In this document: positions 1 to 8,727 of the stretch, piece by piece
How positions within the stretch are numbered: the first letter of the stretch is position 1
Layout: the number at the start of each line of letters is the position of its first letter
Assembly (NCBI GenBank): GCA_944358705.1
Contig: CALVRR010000006.1
Coordinates: 1-64,000 of the forward strand
Length of the DNA: 64,000 nucleotides
From: an uncultured Bacilli bacterium
GTDB taxonomy: Bacteria; Bacillota_I; Bacilli_A; RF39; UBA660
Direction: 5' to 3'
The notes under the pieces: generated by a model
What the model saw: only the letters and a program-made list of their open reading frames with translations
What the model was told of the DNA's origin: nothing
The model's database searches: none
Program-made: the position numbers and the translations under genes

Positions 1-92
1 CAAAGTTTTTTCTAAATAAATTTTACCATATTTTGGTTCTTTTTATTTAGTGTGAACTTTAAAGGTATTATAATCTTGTTGCATTCTTTTTC

Positions 93-782
93 TTAGGCTA
101 AAATTGATAGTATTGTTAATGCTGTATTATGGAACATATGCATCGCAACGGAGGTATAAATTGTTTCTGTTTTTTGATACATCATTGCAAAGGATGCTCC
201 TAGGGCTCCGTATGGAATAATATATAATAATTCTAATGGAGAAGTCATCGTTGTAATTACGTGTAGGGAACCAAAGACTAATGCGGATAAAATGATAAAT
301 ATCCATTTGTTTGGAAATGCTTTTTTAAAACATTTTCTAAATACGATTTCTTCTGTACATGGAGCAATAATACCAGCGTTTATTACCATTAACCAAGGAA
401 GTGAGGAAATCATTTCTTGTACCGCTTGTTCGTTCGCCGCTTGGTCTAAGTTTAGTACAAAAGTGATTATAATATTTGATATCATCATGGTTCCTAATCC
501 AATTAACCAATATTTTACTCCGGTATCTATATTTTCTAAAAATTTATTTTTGAATTTTTTCCATTCTTTTATTAATTCTTTTCTAAAAATCAAAAATAGA
601 ATTAATAATAAAACGATATTTGAAAAAGTAGATAAGATTACTTGGGTTGAACCAGATACTTCTTTTATGTTAAAAATGAGTATTGGTATTAACTGAAAAT
701 ATGCACTGAAATAAAATAAAGTAAATATAATAATTGCAATAATTAATCCTTTAATGTTAATTAATTTTTCTTTTTGTCTCAT
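93..782 (-). CDS. CPBP-family intramembrane metalloprotease
   Basis: Membrane protein of 229 residues with hydrophobic helices along its length. The CPBP (CAAX protease and bacteriocin-processing) signature is visible: EEIVFR at 144-149 (glutamate pair plus arginine), FGSLH at 170-174, and a C-terminal HMFHN at 215-219 that supplies the last metal-binding histidine and asparagine. Members cleave substrates inside the membrane or provide bacteriocin immunity; the substrate here is unknown. The start is preceded on the minus strand by AGGTGAT at good spacing. It is transcribed divergently from the rimP-like/nusA operon. The family call is firm, the role open. Confidence 0.9.
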   Translation of the reverse strand: MRQKEKLINIKGLIIAIIIFTLFYFSAYFQLIPILIFNIKEVSGSTQVILSTFSNIVLLLILFLIFRKELIKEWKKFKNKFLENIDTGVKYWLIGLGTMMISNIIITFVLNLDQAANEQAVQEMISSLPWLMVINAGIIAPCTEEIVFRKCFKKAFPNKWIFIILSALVFGSLHVITTMTSPLELLYIIPYGALGASFAMMYQKTETIYTSVAMHMFHNTALTILSILA

Positions 783-835
783 GTTATCACCTATTTAAAG
801 AATAGCATAAAAAATGGTAAAATTAAAGATATTTG

Positions 836-864
836 TTGGTATTTTACAAAAAGTATGCTATACT
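836..864 (+). promoter_or_regulatory. Promoter of the rimP-like/nusA/infB operon
   Basis: TTGGTA at 836-841, a 17-base spacer and TATACT at 859-864, with a TGC extended -10 element immediately upstream. It lies between the divergent CPBP gene and the first gene of the operon. Confidence 0.7.
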
Positions 865-876
865 ATGTACAGAAAG

Positions 877-901
877 GAGTGGGAAAGAAAAAGTCCCACT
901 C
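877..901 (+). promoter_or_regulatory. Leader hairpin upstream of the rimP-like gene
   Basis: A perfect 8-bp stem (GAGTGGGA at 877-884 with TCCCACTC at 894-901) closes a 9-base A-rich loop in the 5' leader of the nusA operon. The T-run after it is short, so it may be a leader structure or a weak attenuator rather than a full terminator. It starts about 12 bases after the -10 element and so lies at the very 5' end of the transcript. Confidence 0.5.
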
Positions 902-924
902 TTATTATTTCTAGGAGGTGAAGT

Positions 925-1176
925 ATGAAAGAGAAGATTGTTCCTTTGGTGGAGGAAGATATTCGAGGATTAAATGTTTTTGTTGATGATGTATTTGTAT
1001 CAACAGAAGAGGGAAAGAAGATATTAAATATTGTCTTAGATAGTGAAGAAGTGATTGATTTAAATTTGATTACGGAAGCTTCTAGAATAATCAACAAACT
1101 TATTGATCAAAATCAGGTGTTAGATGATGATATTTATGAAGTAGATATTTATTCTAAAGAGAAGGGAGATAGTTAA
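925..1176 (+). CDS. Short RimP-like ribosome maturation protein (N-terminal domain only)
   Basis: Protein of 83 residues directly in front of nusA, where rimP (ylxS) normally lies. It matches the N-terminal alpha/beta half of RimP: an early VPLVEEDI helix, a strand-rich middle, the segment running through DLNLITEASRIINKLID, and a closing strand IYEVDIYS where RimP has its LEVSSPG motif. Normal RimP is about 150 residues; the C-terminal SH3-like domain is absent, and nusA begins one base after the stop codon, so no frameshifted remainder can be hidden. AGGAGGTGAAGT precedes the ATG. Position is the main support; it may be a functional minimal RimP or a degraded one. Confidence 0.65.
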   Translation: MKEKIVPLVEEDIRGLNVFVDDVFVSTEEGKKILNIVLDSEEVIDLNLITEASRIINKLIDQNQVLDDDIYEVDIYSKEKGDS

Positions 1177-1177
1177 G

Positions 1178-2347
1178 ATGAATGGTAAAGAATTTTTAAA
1201 AGCGTTGAATAATATTGTAAAAGAAAAAAATATTGATCCTGAGATTGTTTATGATGCGATGGAGTTAGCACTTACTTCTGCTTATAAAAAGAATTTTAAT
1301 TCTAAAACGAATGTTAAGGTGTTATTTGATCGTGTTACTGGTGAAATTAAAGTTTATTCTTATTTAACGGTTGTACCAGATGATAAAATGACAAAAGAAG
1401 AATATGAAGATTATTTGTTTGAACATTATACGGATGAAGATGAGGACGAAGAAGATGAAGAAAATGAGGAAGAAGTAGAAGAATATAGTTACTTTAATCC
1501 AGATGTAGAAATTAAGTTAAGTGATGCGAAAAAGTTAGATAAGACATTAGAAATTGGAGATACTATTGATAAAGAAGTTACTCCAAAAGATTTTGGTAGA
1601 GTTGCTACTTCTACGGCAAAACAAGTAGTAATTCAAAAAATTCGTGAAGCTGAAAGAAATAGTATTATGGAAGAGTTTGGTGATAAACAAGATGAACTTT
1701 TAATTGGTACGGTTGCTTTAGAGGATACGGATAATTATTTTATTGATTTGGGACGTACGAATGGAATTTTACCTAAGAAGGATATTATTCCTGGAGAAAA
1801 GATTGAGATGGGAAGTCAAATTAAAGTTTACGTTACTAAAGTAGATAATAATGGTAAGAATTTACTTATTTTACTTAGTCGTAGTCATTATGGATTTGTT
1901 AAAAGACTTTTCGAACTTGAAATCCCTGAACTTGCAGACGGTACTATTATGTTATATAGTGTAGCAAGAGATGCTGGTAACCGAAGTAAAGTTGCGGTTT
2001 ATTCTGAATACTCTAATATTGATCCAATTGGAGCTTGTATTGGAGAAAAAGGTAGTAGAATTGCTCGTATTATTGAAGAGTTACATGGAGAAAAATTGGA
2101 TGTTGTAAAATATGATAAAGATCCAGCTGTGTTTATTGAAAATGCACTTAGTCCTGCAAAAGATTTAACGGTTTGTATTACAGATCCTAAAAAACAAGAA
2201 GCTATGGTTATTGCGGATGGTGATAATTTCTCTTTAGCTATTGGTAAGAAAGGACAAAATGCTCGTCTTGCAAGTAAACTTACCCATTATAAGATAGATA
2301 TTAAAACAACGGATCAAGCAAGAGAGGCTGGAATTAATTTTAGATAA
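1178..2347 (+). CDS. nusA: Transcription termination/antitermination factor NusA
   Basis: NusA of 389 residues, which binds RNA polymerase and nascent RNA and modulates pausing, termination and antitermination. The N-terminal polymerase-binding domain (about 1-135) is followed by an S1 domain (about 170-240) and two KH domains; KH loop motifs IGEKGSRI and IGKKGQNA are clear. An acidic run at about 85-102, almost all Asp and Glu, interrupts the N-terminal domain. Length fits the Firmicute form without extra C-terminal acidic repeats. The ATG follows AGGGAG in the end of the RimP-like gene, one base after its stop, so the two are translationally close. Confidence 0.97.
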   Translation: MNGKEFLKALNNIVKEKNIDPEIVYDAMELALTSAYKKNFNSKTNVKVLFDRVTGEIKVYSYLTVVPDDKMTKEEYEDYLFEHYTDEDEDEEDEENEEEVEEYSYFNPDVEIKLSDAKKLDKTLEIGDTIDKEVTPKDFGRVATSTAKQVVIQKIREAERNSIMEEFGDKQDELLIGTVALEDTDNYFIDLGRTNGILPKKDIIPGEKIEMGSQIKVYVTKVDNNGKNLLILLSRSHYGFVKRLFELEIPELADGTIMLYSVARDAGNRSKVAVYSEYSNIDPIGACIGEKGSRIARIIEELHGEKLDVVKYDKDPAVFIENALSPAKDLTVCITDPKKQEAMVIADGDNFSLAIGKKGQNARLASKLTHYKIDIKTTDQAREAGINFR

Positions 2348-2363
2348 TTTTTAAGGAGGGTTT

Positions 2364-2627
2364 ATGAAAGTTAAAAAGATACCTTTAAGAACTTGTGTTG
2401 TTACAAGGGAAAAATTACCTAAACAAGAGTTGCTTCGTATTGTTCGTACTCCAGAGGGAGAAGTTCTTGTAGATGATAGTGGAAAAATGAATGGACGAGG
2501 TGCATATATTAAAAAAGATGTTACAGTTTTAGAAATGGCACAAAAGAAAAAAGTTCTAGAACGTCATTTGGAATGTAATATAGAAGAGAGTGTATATGAT
2601 GAAATAAGAAAAAGATTAGAAAAATAG
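2364..2627 (+). CDS. rnpM: RNase P modulator RnpM (YlxR, DUF448)
   Basis: Small basic protein of 87 residues between nusA and infB, the conserved location of ylxR. It shows RTCVVTREKLPK near the N-terminus and the diagnostic GRGAYI around residue 50, typical of the DUF448/YlxR fold. YlxR has been described as an RNA-binding protein that interacts with RNase P. A strong AAGGAGGG precedes the ATG. The ylxQ (L7Ae-like) gene that often follows it is missing; infB starts only 15 bases downstream. Confidence 0.93.
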   Translation: MKVKKIPLRTCVVTREKLPKQELLRIVRTPEGEVLVDDSGKMNGRGAYIKKDVTVLEMAQKKKVLERHLECNIEESVYDEIRKRLEK

Positions 2628-2642
2628 TGGAGGTGAAGTGTA

Positions 2643-4781
2643 ATGATGAATTTAGAAGATTATGCTTTAGATGTTGGAAAAACAGTGGAAGAGATTATGT
2701 CTTTATGTGATAAGATTGGTATTAAATATGAAGATTCGTCTACGGTTTTGGATGATACCGATATTACTTTATTAGATAATGAACTTCAAGATCAAGAAGA
2801 TTATATTGAAGGTGATATTGAAGATTTAGAATCGAAATTGTACGAGGAAGAAGTTTATGATAAAGCAGAAGAATTAGCAATGAATACGAAGTTTGATTTG
2901 GATAATTCTACTTCTTTTGAAAAAGTAAAACCTAAGTCACAAAAGAAAAATGATAGTAAGAAGAATGATTTTTTCAAAGAGAGAAAAAAGATTTATAAAC
3001 ATCGTGAAAAGTTACAGAAGAATGAAGCAGCACAAGATGATAACATTATTTTATATAAAAATGGTATGACGGTATCTGAGCTTGCTGGTTTATTAAATGT
3101 AGCGGCTGTGGAATTAGTAAAGAAACTAATGGGACTTGGCGTTATGGCTAATATTAATCAGTCTGTTGATTTTGAAACTGCAGAAGTATTAGTGGCTGAT
3201 TATGGTAAAACTTTAAAGAAAGAGGAAACCGCTGATATTTCAAATTTTGAAAATTTTGAAATTGAGGATAAAGAAGAAGATTTAATTGAACGTCCTCCGG
3301 TTGTTACTATTATGGGACATGTTGATCATGGTAAAACTACTTTACTTGATACGATTCGTAAAAGTAATGTGGTAGGTGGAGAAGCTGGAGGTATTACACA
3401 AGCTATTGGTGCTTATTCTGTTACTTGTAATGGTAAGAAGATTACTTTTATTGATACTCCAGGTCATGCTGCTTTTACTGAAATGAGAGCACGTGGTGCT
3501 TCTATTACGGATATTGTTATTATTATTGTTGCAGCGGATGATGGTGTTATGCCTCAAACGAAAGAAGCTATTGATCATGCAAAAGCTGCTGGAGTTCCTA
3601 TTATTGTTGCTATTAACAAGATTGATAAACCAGAGGCTAATGTAGAACGTGTTATGACAGGGCTTGTAGAAAATGGACTTACTCCAGAAGAATGGGGTGG
3701 AGATGTTATTGTTAATAAAATTTCTGCAGCTACTGGAGAAGGAGTCGAAGAATTACTTGAAAATATTTTACTAGTTGCTGAAATGCAAGAATATAAAGCA
3801 AATCCATCACGTTATGCTAGTGGTGTTGTTATTGAATCTAAGAAAAATAGTAAAGTTGGTTCGGTTGCTACGTTACTTATTCAAAATGGTACACTTCGTT
3901 TAGGAGATCCTATTGTTGTTGGTACTATTTATGGTAAAGTTCGTACCTTAAAAAATGATTTAGGACAAAATATTGTTGAAGCAACTCCATCGATTCCTGT
4001 GGAAGTTACTGGACTTAGTGACGTTCCAAATGCCGGAGATAAGTTTATGGCTTTTGAATCTGAAAAACAAGCAAAACATATTGCAGATGAGAGAAGTTTG
4101 AGAGCTAGAGAGAAAGATACGAACTTTAGTGGTATGTCTTTAGAAGATTTATTTGGACGTATTCAAGAAGGAGTTAAAGAAATTAACGTTGTTTTAAAAG
4201 CAGACGTTAATGGTAGTTTGGAAGCTGTACGTGGAGCTTTGGATAAAATTGATGTTGAAGGTGTTCGTATTAATATTATTCGTGGTGCTGTTGGTGGTAT
4301 TACGGAAAGTGATGTGGTACTAGCTAGAGCAAGTTCTGCTATTATCATCGGATTTAATGTTCGTGCAAATTCTCAAGCACAAGATGATGCAAAAGAATAC
4401 GGGGTAGAAATTAGAACTTATGATATTATTTATAAAGTCGTAGAAGATATGGAAGATGCCATGAAAGGTATGCTTGATCCAGAATATGAAGAAAAAGTTA
4501 CTGGAAAACTTGAAATTCGTCAATTATTTAAATTCTCTAAAGTTGGACTTATTGCTGGATGTCATGTACTTAGTGGTGTTGTTCGTAACAATGAAAAAGC
4601 TCGTATCATCCGTGATGATGTTGTTGTTTATAATGGGGCAGTAAATACTTTACAACATGAAAAAGATCAAGTGAAAGAAGTTACTAAAGGGATGGATTGT
4701 GGTATCACTTTAGAAAACTGTCAAGATTATAAAGAGGGCGATATTATTGAAATTTACGATTTAGTAGAAGTGAAGAGATAG
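2643..4781 (+). CDS. infB: Translation initiation factor IF-2
   Basis: IF-2 of 712 residues, the GTPase that delivers initiator tRNA to the ribosome. A variable charged N-terminal region (about 1-130) and an IF2_N segment (TVSELAGLLNV, near 141-151) precede the G domain, which has G1 GHVDHGKT near residue 225, the G3 DTPGHAAF motif and G4 NKID. Domains II to IV follow, including the conserved LKADVNGSLEA start of domain III. Length is on the short side of normal. GGAGGTG at 2629-2635 suits the first of two adjacent ATG codons. Confidence 0.98.
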   Translation: MMNLEDYALDVGKTVEEIMSLCDKIGIKYEDSSTVLDDTDITLLDNELQDQEDYIEGDIEDLESKLYEEEVYDKAEELAMNTKFDLDNSTSFEKVKPKSQKKNDSKKNDFFKERKKIYKHREKLQKNEAAQDDNIILYKNGMTVSELAGLLNVAAVELVKKLMGLGVMANINQSVDFETAEVLVADYGKTLKKEETADISNFENFEIEDKEEDLIERPPVVTIMGHVDHGKTTLLDTIRKSNVVGGEAGGITQAIGAYSVTCNGKKITFIDTPGHAAFTEMRARGASITDIVIIIVAADDGVMPQTKEAIDHAKAAGVPIIVAINKIDKPEANVERVMTGLVENGLTPEEWGGDVIVNKISAATGEGVEELLENILLVAEMQEYKANPSRYASGVVIESKKNSKVGSVATLLIQNGTLRLGDPIVVGTIYGKVRTLKNDLGQNIVEATPSIPVEVTGLSDVPNAGDKFMAFESEKQAKHIADERSLRAREKDTNFSGMSLEDLFGRIQEGVKEINVVLKADVNGSLEAVRGALDKIDVEGVRINIIRGAVGGITESDVVLARASSAIIIGFNVRANSQAQDDAKEYGVEIRTYDIIYKVVEDMEDAMKGMLDPEYEEKVTGKLEIRQLFKFSKVGLIAGCHVLSGVVRNNEKARIIRDDVVVYNGAVNTLQHEKDQVKEVTKGMDCGITLENCQDYKEGDIIEIYDLVEVKR

Positions 4782-4783
4782 TT

Positions 4784-5203
4784 ATGGAAAGAAGACAATA
4801 TACTGCTTCTGCTTATACAATAGATTTTAAAAATCATTCTGTATTATTAACATATAATTCTAAATTAAAAAAGTGGTTGCAACCGGGTGGTCATATTCTA
4901 GATAGAGAACTAGAGATGCCATGGGATGCAGCGATTCGTGAAACAAAAGAGGAGACAGGTATAGATATTGAAATTATTGGTCCTATTTTATATGGAAAAT
5001 ATCAGCCTATTGCAGTTGAACATTATTCCAACTCTGTTGGTGATATGATTGATATTCAATATCTTGCTCAGCCACTTTCTACAGATATTTCAGGATTTAA
5101 TAATGTTTGTTGGCAAGATATTTTTACTATTGATTTTAATTCTGATATTGATGAAGAAATTAAGGAAAAAGTAAAAGAATTATATAAGATAAATACCAGA
5201 TAG
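4784..5203 (+). CDS. Nudix hydrolase
   Basis: Nudix-fold protein of 139 residues. The Nudix helix reads GGH...E...RETKEETGI (about 36-62), giving the REUXEEXGU metal-binding core; the stretch between the glycine and the first glutamate is about two residues longer than the GX5E consensus. Members hydrolyse nucleoside diphosphates linked to another moiety; the substrate cannot be told from sequence. It starts two bases after the infB stop and ends 12 bases before rbfA, so it sits inside the translation operon where Bacillus has ylxP. Confidence 0.9.
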   Translation: MERRQYTASAYTIDFKNHSVLLTYNSKLKKWLQPGGHILDRELEMPWDAAIRETKEETGIDIEIIGPILYGKYQPIAVEHYSNSVGDMIDIQYLAQPLSTDISGFNNVCWQDIFTIDFNSDIDEEIKEKVKELYKINTR

Positions 5204-5215
5204 GAGGAAACTATT

Positions 5216-5575
5216 ATGGCAAATGTTAAATTGGAAAGACTTAATCATTTAATACAACAAGAAATAAGCATTATCTTAATGGAAGAAGTCAGAGATGAAG
5301 ATTTAAAGTTTGTAACGATTACTGGTTGTGATACTAGTAGTGATTACAGCTATTGTAAAGTTTATTTTACAGTATTAGATGAAGAAAAGAGAGAGGCTAT
5401 TTTAGAAGCTTTAGATGGGGCAAGTTCTTTTATTAGAAGTAAACTTGCTGAACGTATTGATATTCGGCATACTCCAGAATTAAAATTCATTTATGATACT
5501 TCTATTGAATATGGTGAACACATCGAAAGAATTATTGATAAAATTCATGATGAAGATAAAGCAAAAGAGAATTAA
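5216..5575 (+). CDS. rbfA: 30S ribosome-binding factor RbfA
   Basis: RbfA of 119 residues, the cold-shock and 16S rRNA maturation factor. It has the KH-type fold signatures: LERLNHLIQQEISIIL at the N-terminus, the KVYFTVLD strand, and the C-terminal helix/strand HTPELKFIYD. AGGAGG precedes the ATG. It is the last gene of the infB operon here. The usual truB neighbour is absent; instead a convergent minus-strand gene overlaps its last four bases. Confidence 0.96.
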   Translation: MANVKLERLNHLIQQEISIILMEEVRDEDLKFVTITGCDTSSDYSYCKVYFTVLDEEKREAILEALDGASSFIRSKLAERIDIRHTPELKFIYDTSIEYGEHIERIIDKIHDEDKAKEN

Positions 5576-8500
5576 GATTTTTTCCTTAATTCTCTTTTTT
5601 TTATTTGATGGTTGTTTGGTACTAAAGATGATTTTGCACTCTCTAAACAAGCTTTTGTTAAATCTATTACTTCTTGTTCTTCTACATGGAATAATTCCGA
5701 GATACTTTTACTATCTAGTGGACAGTTGAAATAACCTAGTCTTAAGGCAAGCATTGCTTTTTGATTTATTGTACATTTGGATACATATGAGTTAAATATG
5801 GAGTTTTCAAGGTTTATTATTCCTTGTAGTATTTTTTCTTGATGATTGTATTCTCTTTTGCTTCTAGGAATATTTTGACTAGTTATTCTTTCTTGTATTT
5901 CTTTGATATCTTTTTCTTTTAGTTTTATACTATTTTGACTTCTATAATTTTCTTTAATTTTTCTGTCTTCTTCAAAAGAAGGCCATTTTTTTAATATTTT
6001 TTCTTTTACTTCTTTTCTTTGATCGATGATATCTAATGCTTTTTTCTTTAATCTAATAACTGTCGCTAAAGAAATATTCATTCTTGTTGCGATATTTTCT
6101 TGAGAAGAGTAAGTGGTATTTGGTGGAGTAATTTGATAAATTTGTTGTAAAATCGTTAACTCTCTTTCTGTGATGTCTTGCTTTGGTGTTTCTTGTGTTT
6201 GGTTCAAGACTTCTTCTTTTTTTCTTTCTGAAGATTTTTCATCTTCTAGAAATTCTGGATAAAGTTCTAATACGGCATTTTTAAATTCGATATCTTTTTC
6301 ACATCTTTTTCTTGTATCTTCGATGGCTCTTTTTAAGCCTTTTTTTTGTTTATAGGATGTTAATGGTAATAATTGTTGTAAGGTAAGATGATTGTCATGT
6401 TGTTCTTTTAAAATTTGTAATAAGTCTTTTCTTTGTTTTTGTATTATTGTTAGTTTTCTTTTCTTTTCTCTTTTTCTTTTCTTTTTTTCGAAAAATTCAG
6501 GGTAAATTTCTAAAACCATTCTTTTTACTTCGGGATTGTTTTTTGCTTTTCTTTTGATATTCCACATTATTTGATAAAGTGTTTTGTCACTACTATAGTC
6601 TGTTTCATCTACTAGTTCTTTTAGTGCTAGAGAATCTTTGTGGTGTTTTTTTAATACTTTTAATAATTCTTTTTGACTTTCATTTAGTAGTGGAGGTTCT
6701 TCTTTTTTCTTTGGTGGAGTTTCTTGTTGGGGTTTTTCTTTTTCCTCTAAAAATTGTGGATAAATAGTTAATATATAAGTTTTTGCTTTTTCATCCGAAT
6801 CGCATAATTCTCTTAATTTTTTTATTTTTTTTGAAAGACCAGAACTATGTTTATATCCTAATATTTTAGATAATTCTTCTTGTGTTAAGGTATGTTCGTG
6901 ATGTTTGTTTAAGGTTTTTAATATTTCTTTTTCTCTTTTACTTATTAGAGGCCTTTCTTTTGGTTGTTTCTTTTCTTTTTCTCTAGGGGTTTTTCTCTTT
7001 TCCTCTAAAAATTCTGGGTAGATTGCTAGGATATATTCTTTTGTTTTATCGCTTGAATTACATAACTCTTTTAATTTTTTTATATTATAGTACACACTCG
7101 TATTATGTTTATATCCTAATATTTTAGCTATTTCTTCTTTTGTTAAGGGATGTTCGTGATGTTCATTTAGTATTTTTAATAGTTCTTTTTGCTTTTTACT
7201 TATTAGAGGCTTTTTTGTTTGTTCTTTTTTCTTTTCTCTTTTTTCTAAAAAATGAGGGTAAATGGTTAAAACATATGCTTTTACCTTTTCATTGGAATTA
7301 CATAATTCTTTTAGGTCTTTTATCTTTCTTGAAAGACTGGAACTATGTTTATATCCTACGATTTTGGCTATTTCTTGTTGGGAGATAGGATGCTCGTGAT
7401 GTTCATTTAATGCTTTTAATATCGCTTCTTCTTTTTTACTTATTAGAGGTCTTTCTTTCGGTTGTTTCTTTTCTTTTTTCTTTGGTGTTTTTGGTTTTTC
7501 TTCGAAAAACTCTGGATAGATGGTTTCTATGTATTTTTTTATCTCTTCTTTTGCATTACCTAGTTCTTTTAATTTCTTTATTTTTTTAGAAATAGTTATT
7601 TCTGTTTTATATCCTAATATTTTTGCCATTTCTGCATAAGAAAGTGGTTTTTTATGATTTTTACTTAATAATTTTAATAATTCTTTTTGTTTTTGATTTA
7701 ATAAAGGAGCTTGTTTTTTTGATGAAGCTTTTTTTGCTCTTGTTCTTGTATCAAAAAAATGTGGATATAAATTCATTATTTTTTGTTTAGCTACTTCATT
7801 TGTTTCACTAACTATTTTAAGGGATTTTATTAAGTTACTTATACTTTGTTTATTTTTATAGCCCATGATGATTGCTAGTTCTTCTTGACGTAGTGGAGAA
7901 GAGTGATGTTCGTTTAATAATTTTAATAAAGTAATTTGTTTTGGGGTTAATAATGGTTTTTCGGTTTTTATCGGTTGTTCCTTTTTTTCTTGTCTAGAGG
8001 AGTTTTTGTTTAATTTTATCCCTAACGAGTGGGCTTTTATTTCTAACATTCTATTACTATCTGGGTATTTCTCTAAAATAATATTTAAATTATTCGAATC
8101 TGTTAATAAAGAAAAAGCGGTGACTAGTTTTTTTTCAGTTTCTTTTTCTCCTTGGTTTGTTATTTCACTAATTTCCTTTATATCTAAACAGATATCTTCT
8201 ATTTCACCAATATAATAACCGATTAGGAGAATGTCTTCTTCTGATAATGTTGTTTTTTCTTTGAAAAATAATTTTCTATCTTTTAATATTTTTTTATAGT
8301 TTGGATATAATCTTTTGACTTCGTCTTTTTGTTTTTGTAGTTCTAGTTTTTGTAATGCTTGATAAATTGCACCAGAGTTTGTATGCAGACGTTTTATTAT
8401 TTCTTCTTCAGATAAAAACTTATTATTTTCTTGGTGTAGGTAAAGGTGGAGAATCTTTTTTTCTTCTGATGTGAAACTTTCAGAAGGGATAAAGTATATT

Positions 8501-8727
8501 TTTTCTATTTCCTTTTTTAATTTTATTTTTGTATATTGTAGAAAGGGAAAAATAATATTTGGAGTATAAGCGATGATTGTTTCTTGTAGTACTTTTTCTA
8601 TTAACTTTTCTTTTTCTTTGTCAGATATAAAAAGGTAATTTATTTCTTTTTTTAGTTGTTCTTTTATTTTTTCTAGTTCTTCTTTATTAGAAGTTAAAGT
8701 TTGTACATATTCATAATTATTATTCAT
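5572..8727 (-). CDS. Giant tandem helix-turn-helix repeat protein with sigma-factor-like ends
   Basis: Unrecognised protein of 1,051 residues. Eight repeat units of about 68-70 residues occupy 258-325, 341-408, 427-494, 507-574, 593-660, 679-746, 758-827 and 851-920, joined by Lys/Glu/Pro linkers. Each has a KELLKxL helix, a histidine-rich HHEHPL turn, an HTH-like segment EEIAKILGYKHS, a basic helix and an IYPEFLEE end. Two weaker copies are visible at about 86-150 and 160-228. The C-terminus (about 986-1034) resembles sigma-70 region 4 (AMLALRLGY, then an ISELFHVEEQEV HTH), and 41-76 resembles sigma region 2. Start: AGGAG sits upstream of the ATG and a TATAAT -10 (minus strand, 8761-8766) farther up. 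The family is unknown to me; DNA binding or a sigma/regulator-like role is inference. It overlaps the end of rbfA by four bases, convergently. Confidence 0.75.
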   Translation of the reverse strand: MNNNYEYVQTLTSNKEELEKIKEQLKKEINYLFISDKEKEKLIEKVLQETIIAYTPNIIFPFLQYTKIKLKKEIEKIYFIPSESFTSEEKKILHLYLHQENNKFLSEEEIIKRLHTNSGAIYQALQKLELQKQKDEVKRLYPNYKKILKDRKLFFKEKTTLSEEDILLIGYYIGEIEDICLDIKEISEITNQGEKETEKKLVTAFSLLTDSNNLNIILEKYPDSNRMLEIKAHSLGIKLNKNSSRQEKKEQPIKTEKPLLTPKQITLLKLLNEHHSSPLRQEELAIIMGYKNKQSISNLIKSLKIVSETNEVAKQKIMNLYPHFFDTRTRAKKASSKKQAPLLNQKQKELLKLLSKNHKKPLSYAEMAKILGYKTEITISKKIKKLKELGNAKEEIKKYIETIYPEFFEEKPKTPKKKEKKQPKERPLISKKEEAILKALNEHHEHPISQQEIAKIVGYKHSSSLSRKIKDLKELCNSNEKVKAYVLTIYPHFLEKREKKKEQTKKPLISKKQKELLKILNEHHEHPLTKEEIAKILGYKHNTSVYYNIKKLKELCNSSDKTKEYILAIYPEFLEEKRKTPREKEKKQPKERPLISKREKEILKTLNKHHEHTLTQEELSKILGYKHSSGLSKKIKKLRELCDSDEKAKTYILTIYPQFLEEKEKPQQETPPKKKEEPPLLNESQKELLKVLKKHHKDSLALKELVDETDYSSDKTLYQIMWNIKRKAKNNPEVKRMVLEIYPEFFEKKKRKREKKRKLTIIQKQRKDLLQILKEQHDNHLTLQQLLPLTSYKQKKGLKRAIEDTRKRCEKDIEFKNAVLELYPEFLEDEKSSERKKEEVLNQTQETPKQDITERELTILQQIYQITPPNTTYSSQENIATRMNISLATVIRLKKKALDIIDQRKEVKEKILKKWPSFEEDRKIKENYRSQNSIKLKEKDIKEIQERITSQNIPRSKREYNHQEKILQGIINLENSIFNSYVSKCTINQKAMLALRLGYFNCPLDSKSISELFHVEEQEVIDLTKACLESAKSSLVPNNHQIKKRELRKKS

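Noticed and set aside
858-1097. Minus-strand open frame across the RimP-like gene
   Set aside because: Antisense to a well-supported gene with its own promoter and ribosome site; low-complexity Ser/Ile/Phe translation typical of a shadow.
3342-4523. Minus-strand open frames inside infB
   Set aside because: They lie wholly within infB and translate to Asn/Ser/Thr-rich sequence caused by its codon bias.
6579-7388. Plus-strand hydrophobic frames opposite the repeat protein
   Set aside because: They mirror the Lys/Glu-rich codons of the minus-strand gene (read as Phe, Leu, Ser), have no ribosome sites, and the minus frame is continuous for 1,051 codons.
6247-7956. CRISPR-like or satellite repeat
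   Set aside because: Repeat period of about 240-260 bases stays in frame and diverges mainly at third codon positions and linkers, so it is a coding duplication.
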